From Methanocella conradii HZ254 (GTDB lineage: Archaea; Halobacteriota; Methanocellia; Methanocellales; Methanocellaceae), in the NCBI RefSeq assembly GCF_000251105.1, contig NC_017034.1, positions 2,046,001 through 2,110,000 of the forward strand: DNA of 64,000 nt, given 5' to 3'. The notes below the pieces were generated by a model. That model was not told the origin of the DNA and made no database searches. It saw nothing but the letters and a program-made list of their open reading frames with translations. Shown piece by piece: positions 51,329 through 60,761 of this stretch (the first letter of the stretch is position 1; every line of letters begins with the position of its first letter). The position numbers were made by a program, and so were the translations under genes.

Positions 51329-53439
51329 TAGTGACGGAGAAGAACATCACAGCCCGTAAGATAGCCCAGATTTTGCTTAAAAAAGTAAAGGAGAAGAAGG
51401 TTGACGGCGTGAGCGTCTACGAGGACGGCGACACGGCTGTGATAGGCCTGTCGGGCCACATCGTTAATATTGATTTTCCCGCCGAGTATAATAACTGGCA
51501 GAACGTTTCCCCGCGGGAGCTGATTTGGGCGAAGGCGGAGACGCGGTACACGCAGAAGAAGATAGTCTCGGCCCTCAAGAAGCTTGCTAAAGAGGCGTCG
51601 AGGGTCACCATAGCGACCGACTTCGACCGGGAGGGAGAGCTGATAGGCGTTGAGGCGTATAATATAATTAAGGATGCTAATCCTTCCGTGATATTTGATA
51701 GGGCACGCTATAGTGCCATCACTAAGCCTGAGATAGAGCACGCCTTTGCAAATACCGTGCCCCTAGATTTTAATTTAGCGGCGGCTGGCGAGGCCAGGCA
51801 GAAGATAGACCTGGTCTGGGGCGCCGCCCTGACGAGGTTTATATCGTTAACCTGCGGCCGCCTGGGCAACAGCTTCTTATCGGTGGGCAGGGTGCAGACG
51901 CCGCTTTTGGCGCTTATCGTGGACCGCGAGAAGGACATAAAGTCCTTCGTCCCGACGCCTTACTGGGAGCTTTACGCGACGTTCTCGGATGGCGAGGAGT
52001 TTACTGCGGGGCACGCGGGTAACCGCTTCGCCGAGAAGGCAAAAGCTGAAGCGATCCTCGCCCGGCTTGGCAGGATAGGCAAGGTTGTCGAGTTCAAGAA
52101 AGAGCCGAGGCCTGAGTATCCTCCGATACCGTTCTCGACCACAGAGTTCATCAGGGCGGCGGCGGGCATAGGCTTCAGCGCGGCCAACGCCATGCGTATC
52201 GCGGAAAACCTGTACGTTAACGGCTGGATATCGTATCCGCGTACGGATAACACGGTGTACCCGTCGAGCCTGAACTTGAAGGAGGCCGTGAGCCAGTTTA
52301 TAGGCGGGGAGTTCGACAAGTACGCCCAAAAGCTGCTAGAGCAGGGAGAGTTCAAGCCGAGCAGGGGCAAAAAGGAGACCACCGACCACCCGCCAATATA
52401 CCCGGTGGCGAACGCCAGCAAGTCAGACCTGAAAGCAGACGAGTGGCGGATATACGAACTGGTAGTGAGCCGGTTCTTTGCGACATTGGCACCGCCCGCT
52501 GAGTGGGAGGTCAGGAGCGCCTGCATAGACGTTGACGGGGAAAAGTTCAAGGCGGGCGGCTCCCTGCTTGTAGCTCCAGGCTGGAGGCTGTACTACCCTT
52601 ATGGCATGCCGAAAGAGGAGATGCTGCCAGAGCTAAAAGTCGGCGAGGAGCTAAAGGTCAAAGATGTCAGGATCGACGAAAAGCTCACTAAGCCGCCGGT
52701 CCGCTATGGCCAGGGTAAGCTGGTGAAGATGATGGAGGACCTGGGCCTGGGGACCAAGTCAACGAGGCATGAGGCCATCCAGAAGCTGTACGCGAGGAAC
52801 TACGTCCACGGCAACCCCCCGGTTCCCACGAATACCGCATTCGCAGTGGTGGGGGCGCTGGAAAAATACGCCGATCCTATAACTAAGCCCGACATGACCA
52901 GCCGCCTGGAGGCGGACATGGACGACATCGCGGAGGGCAAGATAAAGGAGGAAGACGTGGTAAAGGAGTCTCAGGGGATGCTGGAGGCAATCTTCGATAA
53001 GCTGGACAAGAACCAGAACGAGATTCGCAGCGTTCTATATGATGGCCTGCGTGAGGATAAGCTTATTGGCAAGTGCCCGAATTGCGGAAAGGACCTTCTA
53101 GTGAGGAAGAGCAAGAAGGGAGGACGGTTCATAGGCTGCGATGGATACCCTGATTGCAGCTTTATTTTGCCGCTCCCCAGGGCCGGGACGGTAGTCGTGA
53201 CCGATAAGGCGTGCGATAAGCACGGTCTCGCCAGGATTAGGATAGTAAACGGGGGCTCGAAGCCCTGGGACCTCGGCTGCCCACAGTGTAACTATGAAGA
53301 ATGGCAGAAGAAGAATGCAGAAGACAAGGTTACCCCGATAAATAAGGCATCAGAGCCGGCCAGGAAGCCGGCACGTAAGGCTAAAGCGGCAAGTGGTAAG
53401 GCCGGAAAACATGAGGGCGCTCCAGTGATAAAAAACTAG
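51319..53439 (+). CDS. topA: DNA topoisomerase I (type IA), copy 2
   Basis: 706 aa paralogue of the enzyme at 39010. Toprim: MHLIVTEKNITARKIAQILL and ATDFDREGELIG. Active-site segment: VNGWISYPRTDNTVYPS. C-terminal zinc fingers: CPNCGKDLL, CDGYPDC, CPQCNYEE. A Lys/Ala-rich tail (KPARKAKAASGKAGK) is absent from copy 1. The start overlaps gatB by ten bases, so it is transcribed with the gat genes. It is probably the housekeeping copy, an inference from its operon position. Confidence 0.93.
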   Translation: MHLIVTEKNITARKIAQILLKKVKEKKVDGVSVYEDGDTAVIGLSGHIVNIDFPAEYNNWQNVSPRELIWAKAETRYTQKKIVSALKKLAKEASRVTIATDFDREGELIGVEAYNIIKDANPSVIFDRARYSAITKPEIEHAFANTVPLDFNLAAAGEARQKIDLVWGAALTRFISLTCGRLGNSFLSVGRVQTPLLALIVDREKDIKSFVPTPYWELYATFSDGEEFTAGHAGNRFAEKAKAEAILARLGRIGKVVEFKKEPRPEYPPIPFSTTEFIRAAAGIGFSAANAMRIAENLYVNGWISYPRTDNTVYPSSLNLKEAVSQFIGGEFDKYAQKLLEQGEFKPSRGKKETTDHPPIYPVANASKSDLKADEWRIYELVVSRFFATLAPPAEWEVRSACIDVDGEKFKAGGSLLVAPGWRLYYPYGMPKEEMLPELKVGEELKVKDVRIDEKLTKPPVRYGQGKLVKMMEDLGLGTKSTRHEAIQKLYARNYVHGNPPVPTNTAFAVVGALEKYADPITKPDMTSRLEADMDDIAEGKIKEEDVVKESQGMLEAIFDKLDKNQNEIRSVLYDGLREDKLIGKCPNCGKDLLVRKSKKGGRFIGCDGYPDCSFILPLPRAGTVVVTDKACDKHGLARIRIVNGGSKPWDLGCPQCNYEEWQKKNAEDKVTPINKASEPARKPARKAKAASGKAGKHEGAPVIKN

Positions 53440-53470
53440 AAAAGGCAAAGTTTATTTCTTAACACGGCAA

Positions 53471-54154
53471 TTGAGTATTCACCGGAGCATTAGCTATAGC
53501 CGGATTAAGGTTGCGAGCATGGAGATGAAAGAGAAGGTCGCCGAGGTCAGGCAGTGCCCTAGGCACGGATACTTCAGAGGGACGCAATGCAAGTGCGGAA
53601 ATACAGGCAGGTTTGTACTATCGGGCTTCAAGGCCGAAAAGCTTGGCCGTATAATATCTGGAGCGTTAAGGCACTTTCCTGGCGAGTTAGGTCTAAGCCT
53701 TGACGAGCATGGATGGGCCGACGTAAAAGACCTGGAAAAGGCGATAGTGGCGAAATACCCCTGGGTAAGAGGCTATCATATAGAAGCCATGCTCGATACG
53801 GATGAGAAAGGAAGGTATGAGAGGAAGGGCGATAAGGTCAGGGCAAGGTATGGGCACTCGATTGAGGTAGACCTCGACTACCCGGAGGCAAATTTTGACA
53901 CCCTATATTATGGAACGAGCGAGGAGGAGGCAGACCGCCTGCTCGAGATAGGCTTAAAGCCGGTAAACCAGCGCTATGTGCACCTGAGCAAGTCAATAGA
54001 AGAAGCCGTGAAGGTCGCGTGCATACGCACCGAGCACCCCGTTATAATATCGGTTGATGCGAGGAAGGCCGCGGAGAGCGGAGTAAGGATCATAGACGCA
54101 GGGCCAGTTTGCCTGTCTACCACGATACCTCCGGCGTGCCTTAAGATTGAATGA
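53471..54154 (+). CDS. kptA: RNA 2'-phosphotransferase (Tpt1/KptA)
   Basis: Up to 227 aa. CPRHGYFRGTQCKCG is an N-terminal zinc knuckle; LRHFPGELGLSLDEHGWADV, RARYGHSIEVDL and LYYGTSEEEADRLLEIGL then NQRYVHLS are KptA motifs. The enzyme removes a splice-junction 2'-phosphate with NAD+. The start is uncertain: TTG 53471 or ATG 53519 (MEMKEKVAEV), the latter more family-like. It overlaps the convergent rtcA 3' end by 14 bases; both act on RNA ends. Confidence 0.9.
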   Translation: MSIHRSISYSRIKVASMEMKEKVAEVRQCPRHGYFRGTQCKCGNTGRFVLSGFKAEKLGRIISGALRHFPGELGLSLDEHGWADVKDLEKAIVAKYPWVRGYHIEAMLDTDEKGRYERKGDKVRARYGHSIEVDLDYPEANFDTLYYGTSEEEADRLLEIGLKPVNQRYVHLSKSIEEAVKVACIRTEHPVIISVDARKAAESGVRIIDAGPVCLSTTIPPACLKIE

Positions 54155-55142
54155 CGTAAACCCCGTTTTTTCTTATGGTGAACTTTTTTCCGGTCATCTG
54201 CTCTGCTATCGCGATGCTGGAGCGGGTATGGTCGGTGATATGGCTCGTCGATATCATGGATTGGCCGTCCGAGAGGGCCATGTAGATGATGAGCTGATCG
54301 GCCAGGTGGGAGTCCACCGCTGCGCCCGAGCTTAGCTCTTCAGCGAGGAATGAGGCCGCCTCAACGCCCACCTTTTCTGCAGGCTTGCCCCTCTCGCCCA
54401 GGGCGCTGCCGCCCATCATGCCTCTAAACAGTGTAATGCTCGAGCCGGTGGATGCGTCGCTACGTACGTCGAGCACTACGTCATCGGCCTCGAAGCCGTG
54501 CTCTATCAGGTAGGCTTTAGCCGCCCTCGCCTGTCTCTCTGCTACATGCGGTGGAAGCCTTGAAGAGGACGATACGCCCTTCACAGGGCCGTCCATGGGC
54601 TTCGTCGTTTCGACTCCCATGAGCATGGCTGGCTTAGTATAGACTCTCACCCTGCCTCCGCCAGCCGGATAATATCCCCTGCTTATCAATGACGCCTCGA
54701 CGTGAAAGCCGAACCTTCCTATGGCTGGCAGCGTTACGTTCTTAAAGTAATCGTAGGTGGGGGACCAGCTAACGTCGGTGCCGCCTGTTATGTCCACTGT
54801 CATGGGGCCGGGGGCAAAGGCAGCTACTGGCAAGATGCTCTGTAAGGCCAGGGTAATGCTACCCGCCGTGCCCATGTTAATCCTATATTCGCCCGACTTT
54901 ATTGGGCCAGGAGTAAAGACGACCTCTGTCGAGCCAGGATACAGCCCTTCAACGCTTGCGTCCACCATGTTTCTCAACGCCTCGATAGACTTTAGGTGTT
55001 GTATGCCGAGTCCCGGTTTTGGGCGGTTCTTGCGTATGTTGACCACCCGGATGCTCTCTCCCAAAATTGCTGAAAACGCGATGGCCATGCGCAATATCTG
55101 GCCGCCTCCCTCGCCGACTGAGCCGTCTATCGTCATGGGCAT
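54141..55142 (-). CDS. rtcA: RNA 3'-terminal phosphate cyclase
   Basis: 333 aa. DGSVGEGGGQILRMAIAFSA at the N-terminus and RGYYPAGGGRVR in the middle are RtcA signatures; the catalytic His region is TSHITDHTRSS near the C-terminus. It converts RNA 3'-phosphate to a 2',3'-cyclic phosphate using ATP. It is convergent with and overlaps kptA. Confidence 0.93.
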   Translation of the reverse strand: MPMTIDGSVGEGGGQILRMAIAFSAILGESIRVVNIRKNRPKPGLGIQHLKSIEALRNMVDASVEGLYPGSTEVVFTPGPIKSGEYRINMGTAGSITLALQSILPVAAFAPGPMTVDITGGTDVSWSPTYDYFKNVTLPAIGRFGFHVEASLISRGYYPAGGGRVRVYTKPAMLMGVETTKPMDGPVKGVSSSSRLPPHVAERQARAAKAYLIEHGFEADDVVLDVRSDASTGSSITLFRGMMGGSALGERGKPAEKVGVEAASFLAEELSSGAAVDSHLADQLIIYMALSDGQSMISTSHITDHTRSSIAIAEQMTGKKFTIRKNGVYVIQS

Positions 55143-55277
55143 AAAAAAACAATTAGGATGATTAAAAGATTAACTTTTTCTTGCTGTGTTGACTGATGAT
55201 GTTATAACACTAAATGAAAGTAGAGTATATGAGCACAATAATAAAATTTTCAACACAGCATAGCTGCTAAAATATAT

Positions 55278-56066
55278 ATGCCATATCGGGAATATGGTCT
55301 CATTGTGCCTTCAAAGAATATAGCCAGGCTCCTAAACAACGAGTCCAACCTCCGCATACTCGAAAAGCTCAAGGAAAAGCCGTATTACCCGAGAGAGCTC
55401 GCTGCAGAGATGAAAGTGAGCGAGCCATTCGTGGTGAGAAGGCTGAAGGCGATGGAAGAATGCGGCATCGTGGAGGGCGTATGGGAAGCCGAGGGAAACA
55501 GGCGCGTCAGGCGGTATTACACCAAAGATGTTAATATAAGGCTTGGCAGGGGTGGCCTTGAAGTCACGACGGAAGACGTGCCTCTAAAAAGGCAGATAAA
55601 CGTTAAAAACGAGCTACTAGGGACCGCCATCAGGCTGCCACTAGTAATCCTACTACTCATCGGCGTTTTCATGGACATCGGCCTCATCATAGCCGCCCTT
55701 TGCCTTTATTTTATATGGAATGCGGCCATAGGCTATGCGTTCTACAGGAAATTCAATCTAAAAACGCCGCTGTTTTCTCTAGCCATAAACCTCTTTATAG
55801 CGCTATTGCTGGCAGCGATGCTGGCACCGGATGTCGTGGCAGGCATGCCGCAGGAGATCGTGGCGATAGCTATGGCGATTGGGGCCATTTTCGTTTTACT
55901 GGCCCTCCTCTACCGGTCACGGTTTTACCAGCTCGAGGTAGACGCACTCTTCGATAGCATGGAAGAGCTCATGGAAGAGCTAAAGAATGCACCGGCACAC
56001 GTCAGGGCGTTCTACCTGCCCTCGGCCATCAGGTGGAAGGCCAACGAATACTTCGGGCTGATATAG
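55278..56066 (+). CDS. Membrane-anchored winged-helix regulator
   Basis: 262 aa. Residues 1-85 form a winged helix of ArsR type (NLRILEKLKEKPYYPRELAA, KVSEPFVVRRLKAMEECGIV). Then about four hydrophobic segments follow (LPLVILLLIGVFMDIGLIIA, IALLLAAMLAPDVVA, IAMAIGAIFVLLALL). DNA binding fused to a membrane domain is a one-component arrangement seen in methanogens. No target is apparent. The C-terminal 50 residues are cytoplasmic-like and acidic. Confidence 0.78.
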   Translation: MPYREYGLIVPSKNIARLLNNESNLRILEKLKEKPYYPRELAAEMKVSEPFVVRRLKAMEECGIVEGVWEAEGNRRVRRYYTKDVNIRLGRGGLEVTTEDVPLKRQINVKNELLGTAIRLPLVILLLIGVFMDIGLIIAALCLYFIWNAAIGYAFYRKFNLKTPLFSLAINLFIALLLAAMLAPDVVAGMPQEIVAIAMAIGAIFVLLALLYRSRFYQLEVDALFDSMEELMEELKNAPAHVRAFYLPSAIRWKANEYFGLI

Positions 56067-56110
56067 CCTTAAGTCTAAAAGGCCATTAATCGAAATGTAT
56101 ATCTACATTC

Positions 56111-56138
56111 AACATGTATGAACGTATATTCATATGTT
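56111..56138 (+). promoter_or_regulatory. ArsR-type operator overlapping the start codon
   Basis: AACATGTATGAA (56111-56122) and TTCATATGTT (56129-56138) form an inverted repeat with one extra base in the left arm. The form is like known ArsR/SmtB operators (AACATATGAA...TTCATATGTT). The ATG of the arsR gene (56134) lies inside the right arm. A TATA-like GTATATCT near 56097 would place transcription start within the operator, so the mRNA is probably leaderless and autorepressed. Confidence 0.65.
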
Positions 56139-56526
56139 CACTCGACAAAGAATCAGGAAGGTTAGCACGCTGAAGGACGACTGCGAGGCCTGCATCATTC
56201 ATGAAGAGGCGGTAGACAGGGCGAAAGCGAAAGCAAAAGAGCTAGACGACACCACCATAATAAGGCTATCGGAGATATTCAAAATAATGGGAGACCCCAC
56301 CCGGCTTAAGATCATCCACGCGCTATCCTCTGGAGAGATGTGCGTCTGCGACATCGCCGCCGCCCTGGGGATGGAGCACTCGGCCATATCGCACCAGCTC
56401 AGGCTTTTAAGGAACACGCGCCTCGCCAAGTATAGAAAGCAGGGCAAAGAGGCCGTATATTCTCTGGACGATGAGCACGTCCTCAAGCTCTTCAGCGAGG
56501 GGCTGGAGCATGCCAGGCACGGCTGA
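56134..56526 (+). CDS. ArsR/SmtB-family metal-responsive repressor
   Basis: 130 aa winged helix. The recognition motif MEHSAISHQLRLLRNTRLAKYRK follows the metal-site motif GEMCVCDIA. N-terminal cysteines (DDCEACIIHEE) match the CadC-type alpha3N site for Cd/Pb/Zn. It is encoded 14 bases before a P1B-type ATPase gene, which it presumably controls through the operator at 56111-56138. Confidence 0.88.
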   Translation: MFTRQRIRKVSTLKDDCEACIIHEEAVDRAKAKAKELDDTTIIRLSEIFKIMGDPTRLKIIHALSSGEMCVCDIAAALGMEHSAISHQLRLLRNTRLAKYRKQGKEAVYSLDDEHVLKLFSEGLEHARHG

Positions 56527-56540
56527 CAAAGAGTGATACG

Positions 56541-58925
56541 ATGGAACACGAAAAAGGTACATGCGGCTGTGACTCATGCCGCGACGGCGATACGGTGGCG
56601 GAAGCGCAGGTCTGCCGCATCGAGCCGGAGGGACAGGGGCCGCCCAGGAAAACGGATTTTAAGATCGACAACCTGGATTGCATGGACTGCGCACAAAAGC
56701 TGGAACAGCGCATCGCGAAGCAGCCGGGCGTAATATCCGCACGGCTCAACTTCGGCACCTCGACGATAAACATAGAGCACACGGGACCGACATCCGCTCT
56801 CCTGGACATAATCGAGCAGTCGGGATACCACGTATCGGCCGAGAATTTCAAGATAACCGAGTTCGAAGTGAAAGAGCTGGATTGTATCGATTGCGCTAAT
56901 AAGTTCGAGAAGGCCATCCAGATGGCGCCCGGCGTCATCCGGGCCACCCTTAATTTCTCCATAGGCAAGCTCACGGTGGAGCACACATGCCCCGTAGAAG
57001 AGATAATAGATGCCGCTCACGATATTGGCTATACGATTACCGTTGCTGGCGTTACGAAAAAAGAATCGTTCGTAACCCGCTATAGGCCGATGATAGTCAC
57101 AGTGGTATCCGGCCTTTTTACCATAGCCGGATTCATATCGGGCTTCTTGAGCGCGCCCTCATACGTCCCTATCGCTTTATACTTTATGGCCATCGCCATT
57201 GGAGGATACCATGTGGCGAAGAGCGCCCTGTACTCGTTAAAGACGCTGACGGCGGACATGAACCTGCTGATGGCCATCGCGGTCATCGGCGCAATGGCCA
57301 TAGGCCAGTGGGAAGAGGGGGCGACCGTCGTCGTATTATTCGCGCTCGGGAACGCGCTGCAATCCTTTACGCTCGATAAGACGAGGGACTCTATAAAAGA
57401 GCTTATCACACTATCGCCGAAGGAGGCCACCGTGCTCAGGAATGGCAAGGGGGTAAAGCTAAACACCGGGCTCATCAACGTGGGCGACGTAATAGTCGTG
57501 AAGCCAGGCGAAAAGATACCCATGGACGGCGTGGTCATCGAGGGGTCATCTTACGTGAACCAGGCGCCGATCACGGGCGAGCCCATCCCCGTTGAAAAGA
57601 TGCAGGGCAGCGAAGTCTATGCCGGAACCATTAATGGGAACGGCGCCCTGGAAATAAAAGTGACAAAGCTGGCAAAGGATAATACCCTGAGCAAGATCAT
57701 CCATATGGTGGAAGAGGCGCAGGTTCATAGGGCCCCAACGCAGGTGTTCCTGGATAGGTTCACGAAGTATTATACGCCCGCCGTGATAGCCCTGGCGGCG
57801 GGGGTGGCCATCATACCCACACTGATGGGCCAGCCGCTCTATCCATGGCTTTACCGTGGCCTGGTACTGCTGGTCATATCATGCCCCTGCGCATTGGTCA
57901 TATCCACTCCTGTCTCCATAGTGGCGGCGATCGGCAGCGCGTCTCGTAACGGGGTGCTCATCAAAGGCGGCAACTACCTTGAGGAGATAGGCAGGGCGAG
58001 GGCCATAGCGTTCGACAAGACAGGTACGCTGACGAAAGGCCAGCCCATCGTATCTGACGTCATCACCTTCGATTCCTATGACAGGGACGAGATCATCGGC
58101 ATCGCTGCCTCGCTTGAGTCTAAGTCTGGCCATCCTCTCGCTCAGGCCATACTCAGGGCACACCATAATAGGCCCACCATGCCGGTCACTAATTTCGAGT
58201 CCATAACGGGTAAAGGCATTAAAGGCTCCATAGGCGGTAAGGAGTACAGCCTGGGCAACATCAAGATGTACGAGTCGGTCGGGGAGGACGTGCTAAAAAC
58301 TGTAAACCAGCTACAGGAAGCCGGCAAGACGCCGGTCATCCTGGGCGAGGGCAACAAGGCGATGGCCGTCATCGCCATCTCTGACGAGATCAGGCCTGAG
58401 AGCAGGCAACTGGTGTCCGATCTGCATAAGGCAGGGCTTAAAGAGGTCATAATGCTCACCGGGGATAACAGGCGGATGGCTAAAGCAATAGCGAGCGACA
58501 TCGGCCTGGACGGCTATTTTGCCGATTTGCTGCCTGAGGAAAAGGCGAACATCGTGAGAGGCATAAGGAAGGCCCACGGTAACGTCATCATGGTCGGCGA
58601 CGGAGTAAATGACGCCCCGGCCCTGGTCGCGTCTAACGTGGGCATCGCTATGGGCGCCACCGGCTCGGACACGGCCCTGGAGAACGCCGACATTGCGCTA
58701 ATGGCCAATGACCTCTCTAAGGTAGACTATACCATAAGGCTGGGGCGGCGGACGCTTAAAATAATAAAGGAGAACGTGGGCTTTGCCATCGCCATCAAGG
58801 CTCTCTTCATCGGCCTCGCCATCCTGGGCGTGGCGAACCTGTGGATGGCCGTGTTCGCGGACATGGGCGCCTCGCTCATAGTGATATTGAATGGCATGAG
58901 GCTCCTCCATGCCCATGCTGGATGA
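56541..58925 (+). CDS. P1B-type Zn/Cd/Pb-exporting ATPase
   Basis: 794 aa. Two N-terminal heavy-metal domains with unusual DCxDC knuckles (NLDCMDCAQKLEQ, ELDCIDCANKFEK) follow a short Cys-rich head (CGCDSCRDGD). The membrane motif SCPCALVIS near residue 447, phosphorylation site DKTGTLTKG near 491, SGHPLAQAI and GDGVNDAPAL are intact. CPC with this architecture fits the ZntA/CadA group. It exports divalent metals under control of the upstream ArsR. Confidence 0.93.
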   Translation: MEHEKGTCGCDSCRDGDTVAEAQVCRIEPEGQGPPRKTDFKIDNLDCMDCAQKLEQRIAKQPGVISARLNFGTSTINIEHTGPTSALLDIIEQSGYHVSAENFKITEFEVKELDCIDCANKFEKAIQMAPGVIRATLNFSIGKLTVEHTCPVEEIIDAAHDIGYTITVAGVTKKESFVTRYRPMIVTVVSGLFTIAGFISGFLSAPSYVPIALYFMAIAIGGYHVAKSALYSLKTLTADMNLLMAIAVIGAMAIGQWEEGATVVVLFALGNALQSFTLDKTRDSIKELITLSPKEATVLRNGKGVKLNTGLINVGDVIVVKPGEKIPMDGVVIEGSSYVNQAPITGEPIPVEKMQGSEVYAGTINGNGALEIKVTKLAKDNTLSKIIHMVEEAQVHRAPTQVFLDRFTKYYTPAVIALAAGVAIIPTLMGQPLYPWLYRGLVLLVISCPCALVISTPVSIVAAIGSASRNGVLIKGGNYLEEIGRARAIAFDKTGTLTKGQPIVSDVITFDSYDRDEIIGIAASLESKSGHPLAQAILRAHHNRPTMPVTNFESITGKGIKGSIGGKEYSLGNIKMYESVGEDVLKTVNQLQEAGKTPVILGEGNKAMAVIAISDEIRPESRQLVSDLHKAGLKEVIMLTGDNRRMAKAIASDIGLDGYFADLLPEEKANIVRGIRKAHGNVIMVGDGVNDAPALVASNVGIAMGATGSDTALENADIALMANDLSKVDYTIRLGRRTLKIIKENVGFAIAIKALFIGLAILGVANLWMAVFADMGASLIVILNGMRLLHAHAG

Positions 58926-58963
58926 TGGGCTTAAAAAAAGAAAAAAATAAAGATAAAAAAAAT

Positions 58964-59203
58964 TCAAAGCCCGGCCCTTTCGAGTATCGTGTTGGCGACC
59001 TGTCCCGCCGTCTTGAACGGGAAATCGCCGGGCTTGAGCAGCTTACACGCCTCACCAGCGGTCATTTTAACTCCTTCGGCCTTACATGTCGTGTTGGCCC
59101 CATCCGGAAATGCGTTCAGTAGCTCCTCAGGCGTCTTTATCGGGAATTTGGCGTTCGCAAGCGCGCCTGTTATTTGTTTAAACAATTCGGTCCTTACTGT
59201 CAT
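58964..59203 (-). CDS. MTH865-family protein
   Basis: 79 aa, soluble and helical. The family pattern ITGALANAKFPIKTPEELL and AFPDGANTTCKAEGVKMTAG matches the small MTH865-like (EF-hand-like fold) proteins of methanogens. The function is unknown. A T-rich stretch follows its stop on the minus strand and may terminate transcription. The gap to the next + strand gene holds an AT-rich divergent promoter region. Confidence 0.85.
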   Translation of the reverse strand: MTVRTELFKQITGALANAKFPIKTPEELLNAFPDGANTTCKAEGVKMTAGEACKLLKPGDFPFKTAGQVANTILERAGL

Positions 59204-59375
59204 TGAATCTTCCTCCTTCTTTTATACGGGCCCGGGATCAGCCCGGCTATTATCCTATAGCACGGTAATAAATATATACTTAATTGTCATCAAAATATAC
59301 AAAGTATATTTTGATGACCTTAAAAGTTATAACGCTCAAAAACTTTATATGCTAGCCGTGGCAAAATGAATTTGA

Positions 59376-60125
59376 ATGATGAATAAATGCAAACATGCCA
59401 GCCAGGAATTCCAGGACATTAAAAAGAAGCTCTCGGAAATCCAAAACGACCTGAAGCGTTTCATGGAGCAATCCAATAGGCAGCAGCTCGAATTGATTTT
59501 GGCCAGCTCGCGGAAAGACTTCTCCACTGCCATTGTCAGCCACATGATCGAAGACGTGGAGGATGGCCTCGACACTCATATGGTCAGGCGATGCGACATG
59601 CGTGAAACGTGCAGGGCAAAATTCAGCGAATTTTTAAAAAATAGCGCAGGACTTCTTCAGCAGGATAAGGTCGGCGACGAGACGATCGCAAAAAATAAGT
59701 CAGAGCTGGACGCATTAAGGGCTACTGCCCCGTATAAAAAATGCGATATCTGCTTTTCCGAGGTAGCGGCTCTCCAGGAAAAACAGATTAACCTGATGAA
59801 GGCCCTACAAATATATAAATCAACTGAGGCCAAGGCCCCGAACATATCGTCTATTCCCGAAGAGAGTATAGTAGACGGCATCCTGGATCCGGTATCCAAT
59901 AAGACGAGGCTCCAGATCCTGAAAGCCTTATACTATGAGCCAAAGACCTTCTCGGCTTTATCCGAGCTTACCGGGCTCAGGGCGGGTAACCTCCTCTTTC
60001 ACCTCCAGAAGCTGCTCAATAGTGGTATGGTTATCCAGCGCCATGAAGGCGGAGACTACATGATCACAGATAAAGGATACAAAGTATTGACCATGATCAC
60101 TTATTACGTGAATACCCTCCAATAA
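59376..60125 (+). CDS. Winged-helix regulator with Cys-rich N-terminal domain
   Basis: 249 aa. The C-terminal 90 residues form a winged helix (NKTRLQILKALYYEPKTFSA then LSELTGLRAGNLLFHLQKLL). The N-terminal helical part has cysteines in MNKCKHAS, MVRRCDMRETCRAKF and KKCDICFSE, possible metal or redox sensing residues. It precedes a cupredoxin gene by 41 bases, which it may regulate. Family assignment beyond wHTH is uncertain. Confidence 0.75.
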   Translation: MMNKCKHASQEFQDIKKKLSEIQNDLKRFMEQSNRQQLELILASSRKDFSTAIVSHMIEDVEDGLDTHMVRRCDMRETCRAKFSEFLKNSAGLLQQDKVGDETIAKNKSELDALRATAPYKKCDICFSEVAALQEKQINLMKALQIYKSTEAKAPNISSIPEESIVDGILDPVSNKTRLQILKALYYEPKTFSALSELTGLRAGNLLFHLQKLLNSGMVIQRHEGGDYMITDKGYKVLTMITYYVNTLQ

Positions 60126-60165
60126 TATTATCATCTTTTTCATCCTTCAGGCCATTTGAGTTAAT

Positions 60166-60492
60166 ATGAGGATGTCAAAAATAGCGGGATTATCCGTGCT
60201 AATAGCGGTTTTAATGCTTTACGCTATCCTGGAGGCCTCGCAGGGCCAGACTCCGGCACAGGTGACGATAAAAAATTTCGCCTTTGAGCCCGGAACGGTT
60301 ACGATTACCAGGGGCAGCACGGTAACATGGGCCAATCAGGACACGACAACGCACACGGTAAAGTTCGGCGATGAAGAATCTAAGCCCCTCGGTAAAGGAC
60401 AAACGTACTCCAAGGCATTTGATACTCCAGGTACTTTCGACTATGCTTGCGGCCTGCATCCTTCCATGAAGGGCAAAGTAATAGTAAAATGA
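60166..60492 (+). CDS. Exported plastocyanin-like cupredoxin
   Basis: 108 aa with a signal peptide (GLSVLIAVLMLYAILEASQG). Type 1 copper ligands are His63 (TTHTVKF), Cys95, His98 and Met101 (YACGLHPSMKGK). It would be an electron carrier or copper protein outside the membrane, unusual for a strict anaerobe. Nearby genes encode a Cys-rich regulator and methionine sulfoxide reductase, suggesting a redox-stress context. Confidence 0.88.
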   Translation: MRMSKIAGLSVLIAVLMLYAILEASQGQTPAQVTIKNFAFEPGTVTITRGSTVTWANQDTTTHTVKFGDEESKPLGKGQTYSKAFDTPGTFDYACGLHPSMKGKVIVK

Positions 60493-60515
60493 TTCGAGGC
60501 ACAGGATAATTTACC

Positions 60516-60746
60516 TTAGATTAGCGTCGATAGTGCCAGTATCGCATGTATTATCCCTATGGCCAGGGTCAAGGCGGCGAGCCGCTTATGAGTTTGTATT
60601 GACCTGGCCTTGCCCTTAGCCAGCAAATAGCCATATAAAGCCGTCATTATTAACGATAAAAGCGTTAGCAGCCCTAACCATGCGAATAACGGTTGAAAAA
60701 CTATGTTTGTTATAGCTATATCTCGAAGAGTGGTAATATCGTACAT
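60516..60746 (-). CDS. Small three-helix membrane protein
   Basis: 76 aa with hydrophobic segments PLFAWLGLLTLLSLIMTALYGYLLA and ALTLAIGIIHAILALSTLI. A conserved-looking His-Lys pair (THKRLAALT) and His in the last helix resemble cytochrome b561/DUF4405-type heme-binding membrane proteins, but this is a loose similarity. It is 15 bases after the msrAB stop and probably co-transcribed. Confidence 0.6.
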   Translation of the reverse strand: MYDITTLRDIAITNIVFQPLFAWLGLLTLLSLIMTALYGYLLAKGKARSIQTHKRLAALTLAIGIIHAILALSTLI

Positions 60747-60761
60747 AGGCTAAATGCTCCA

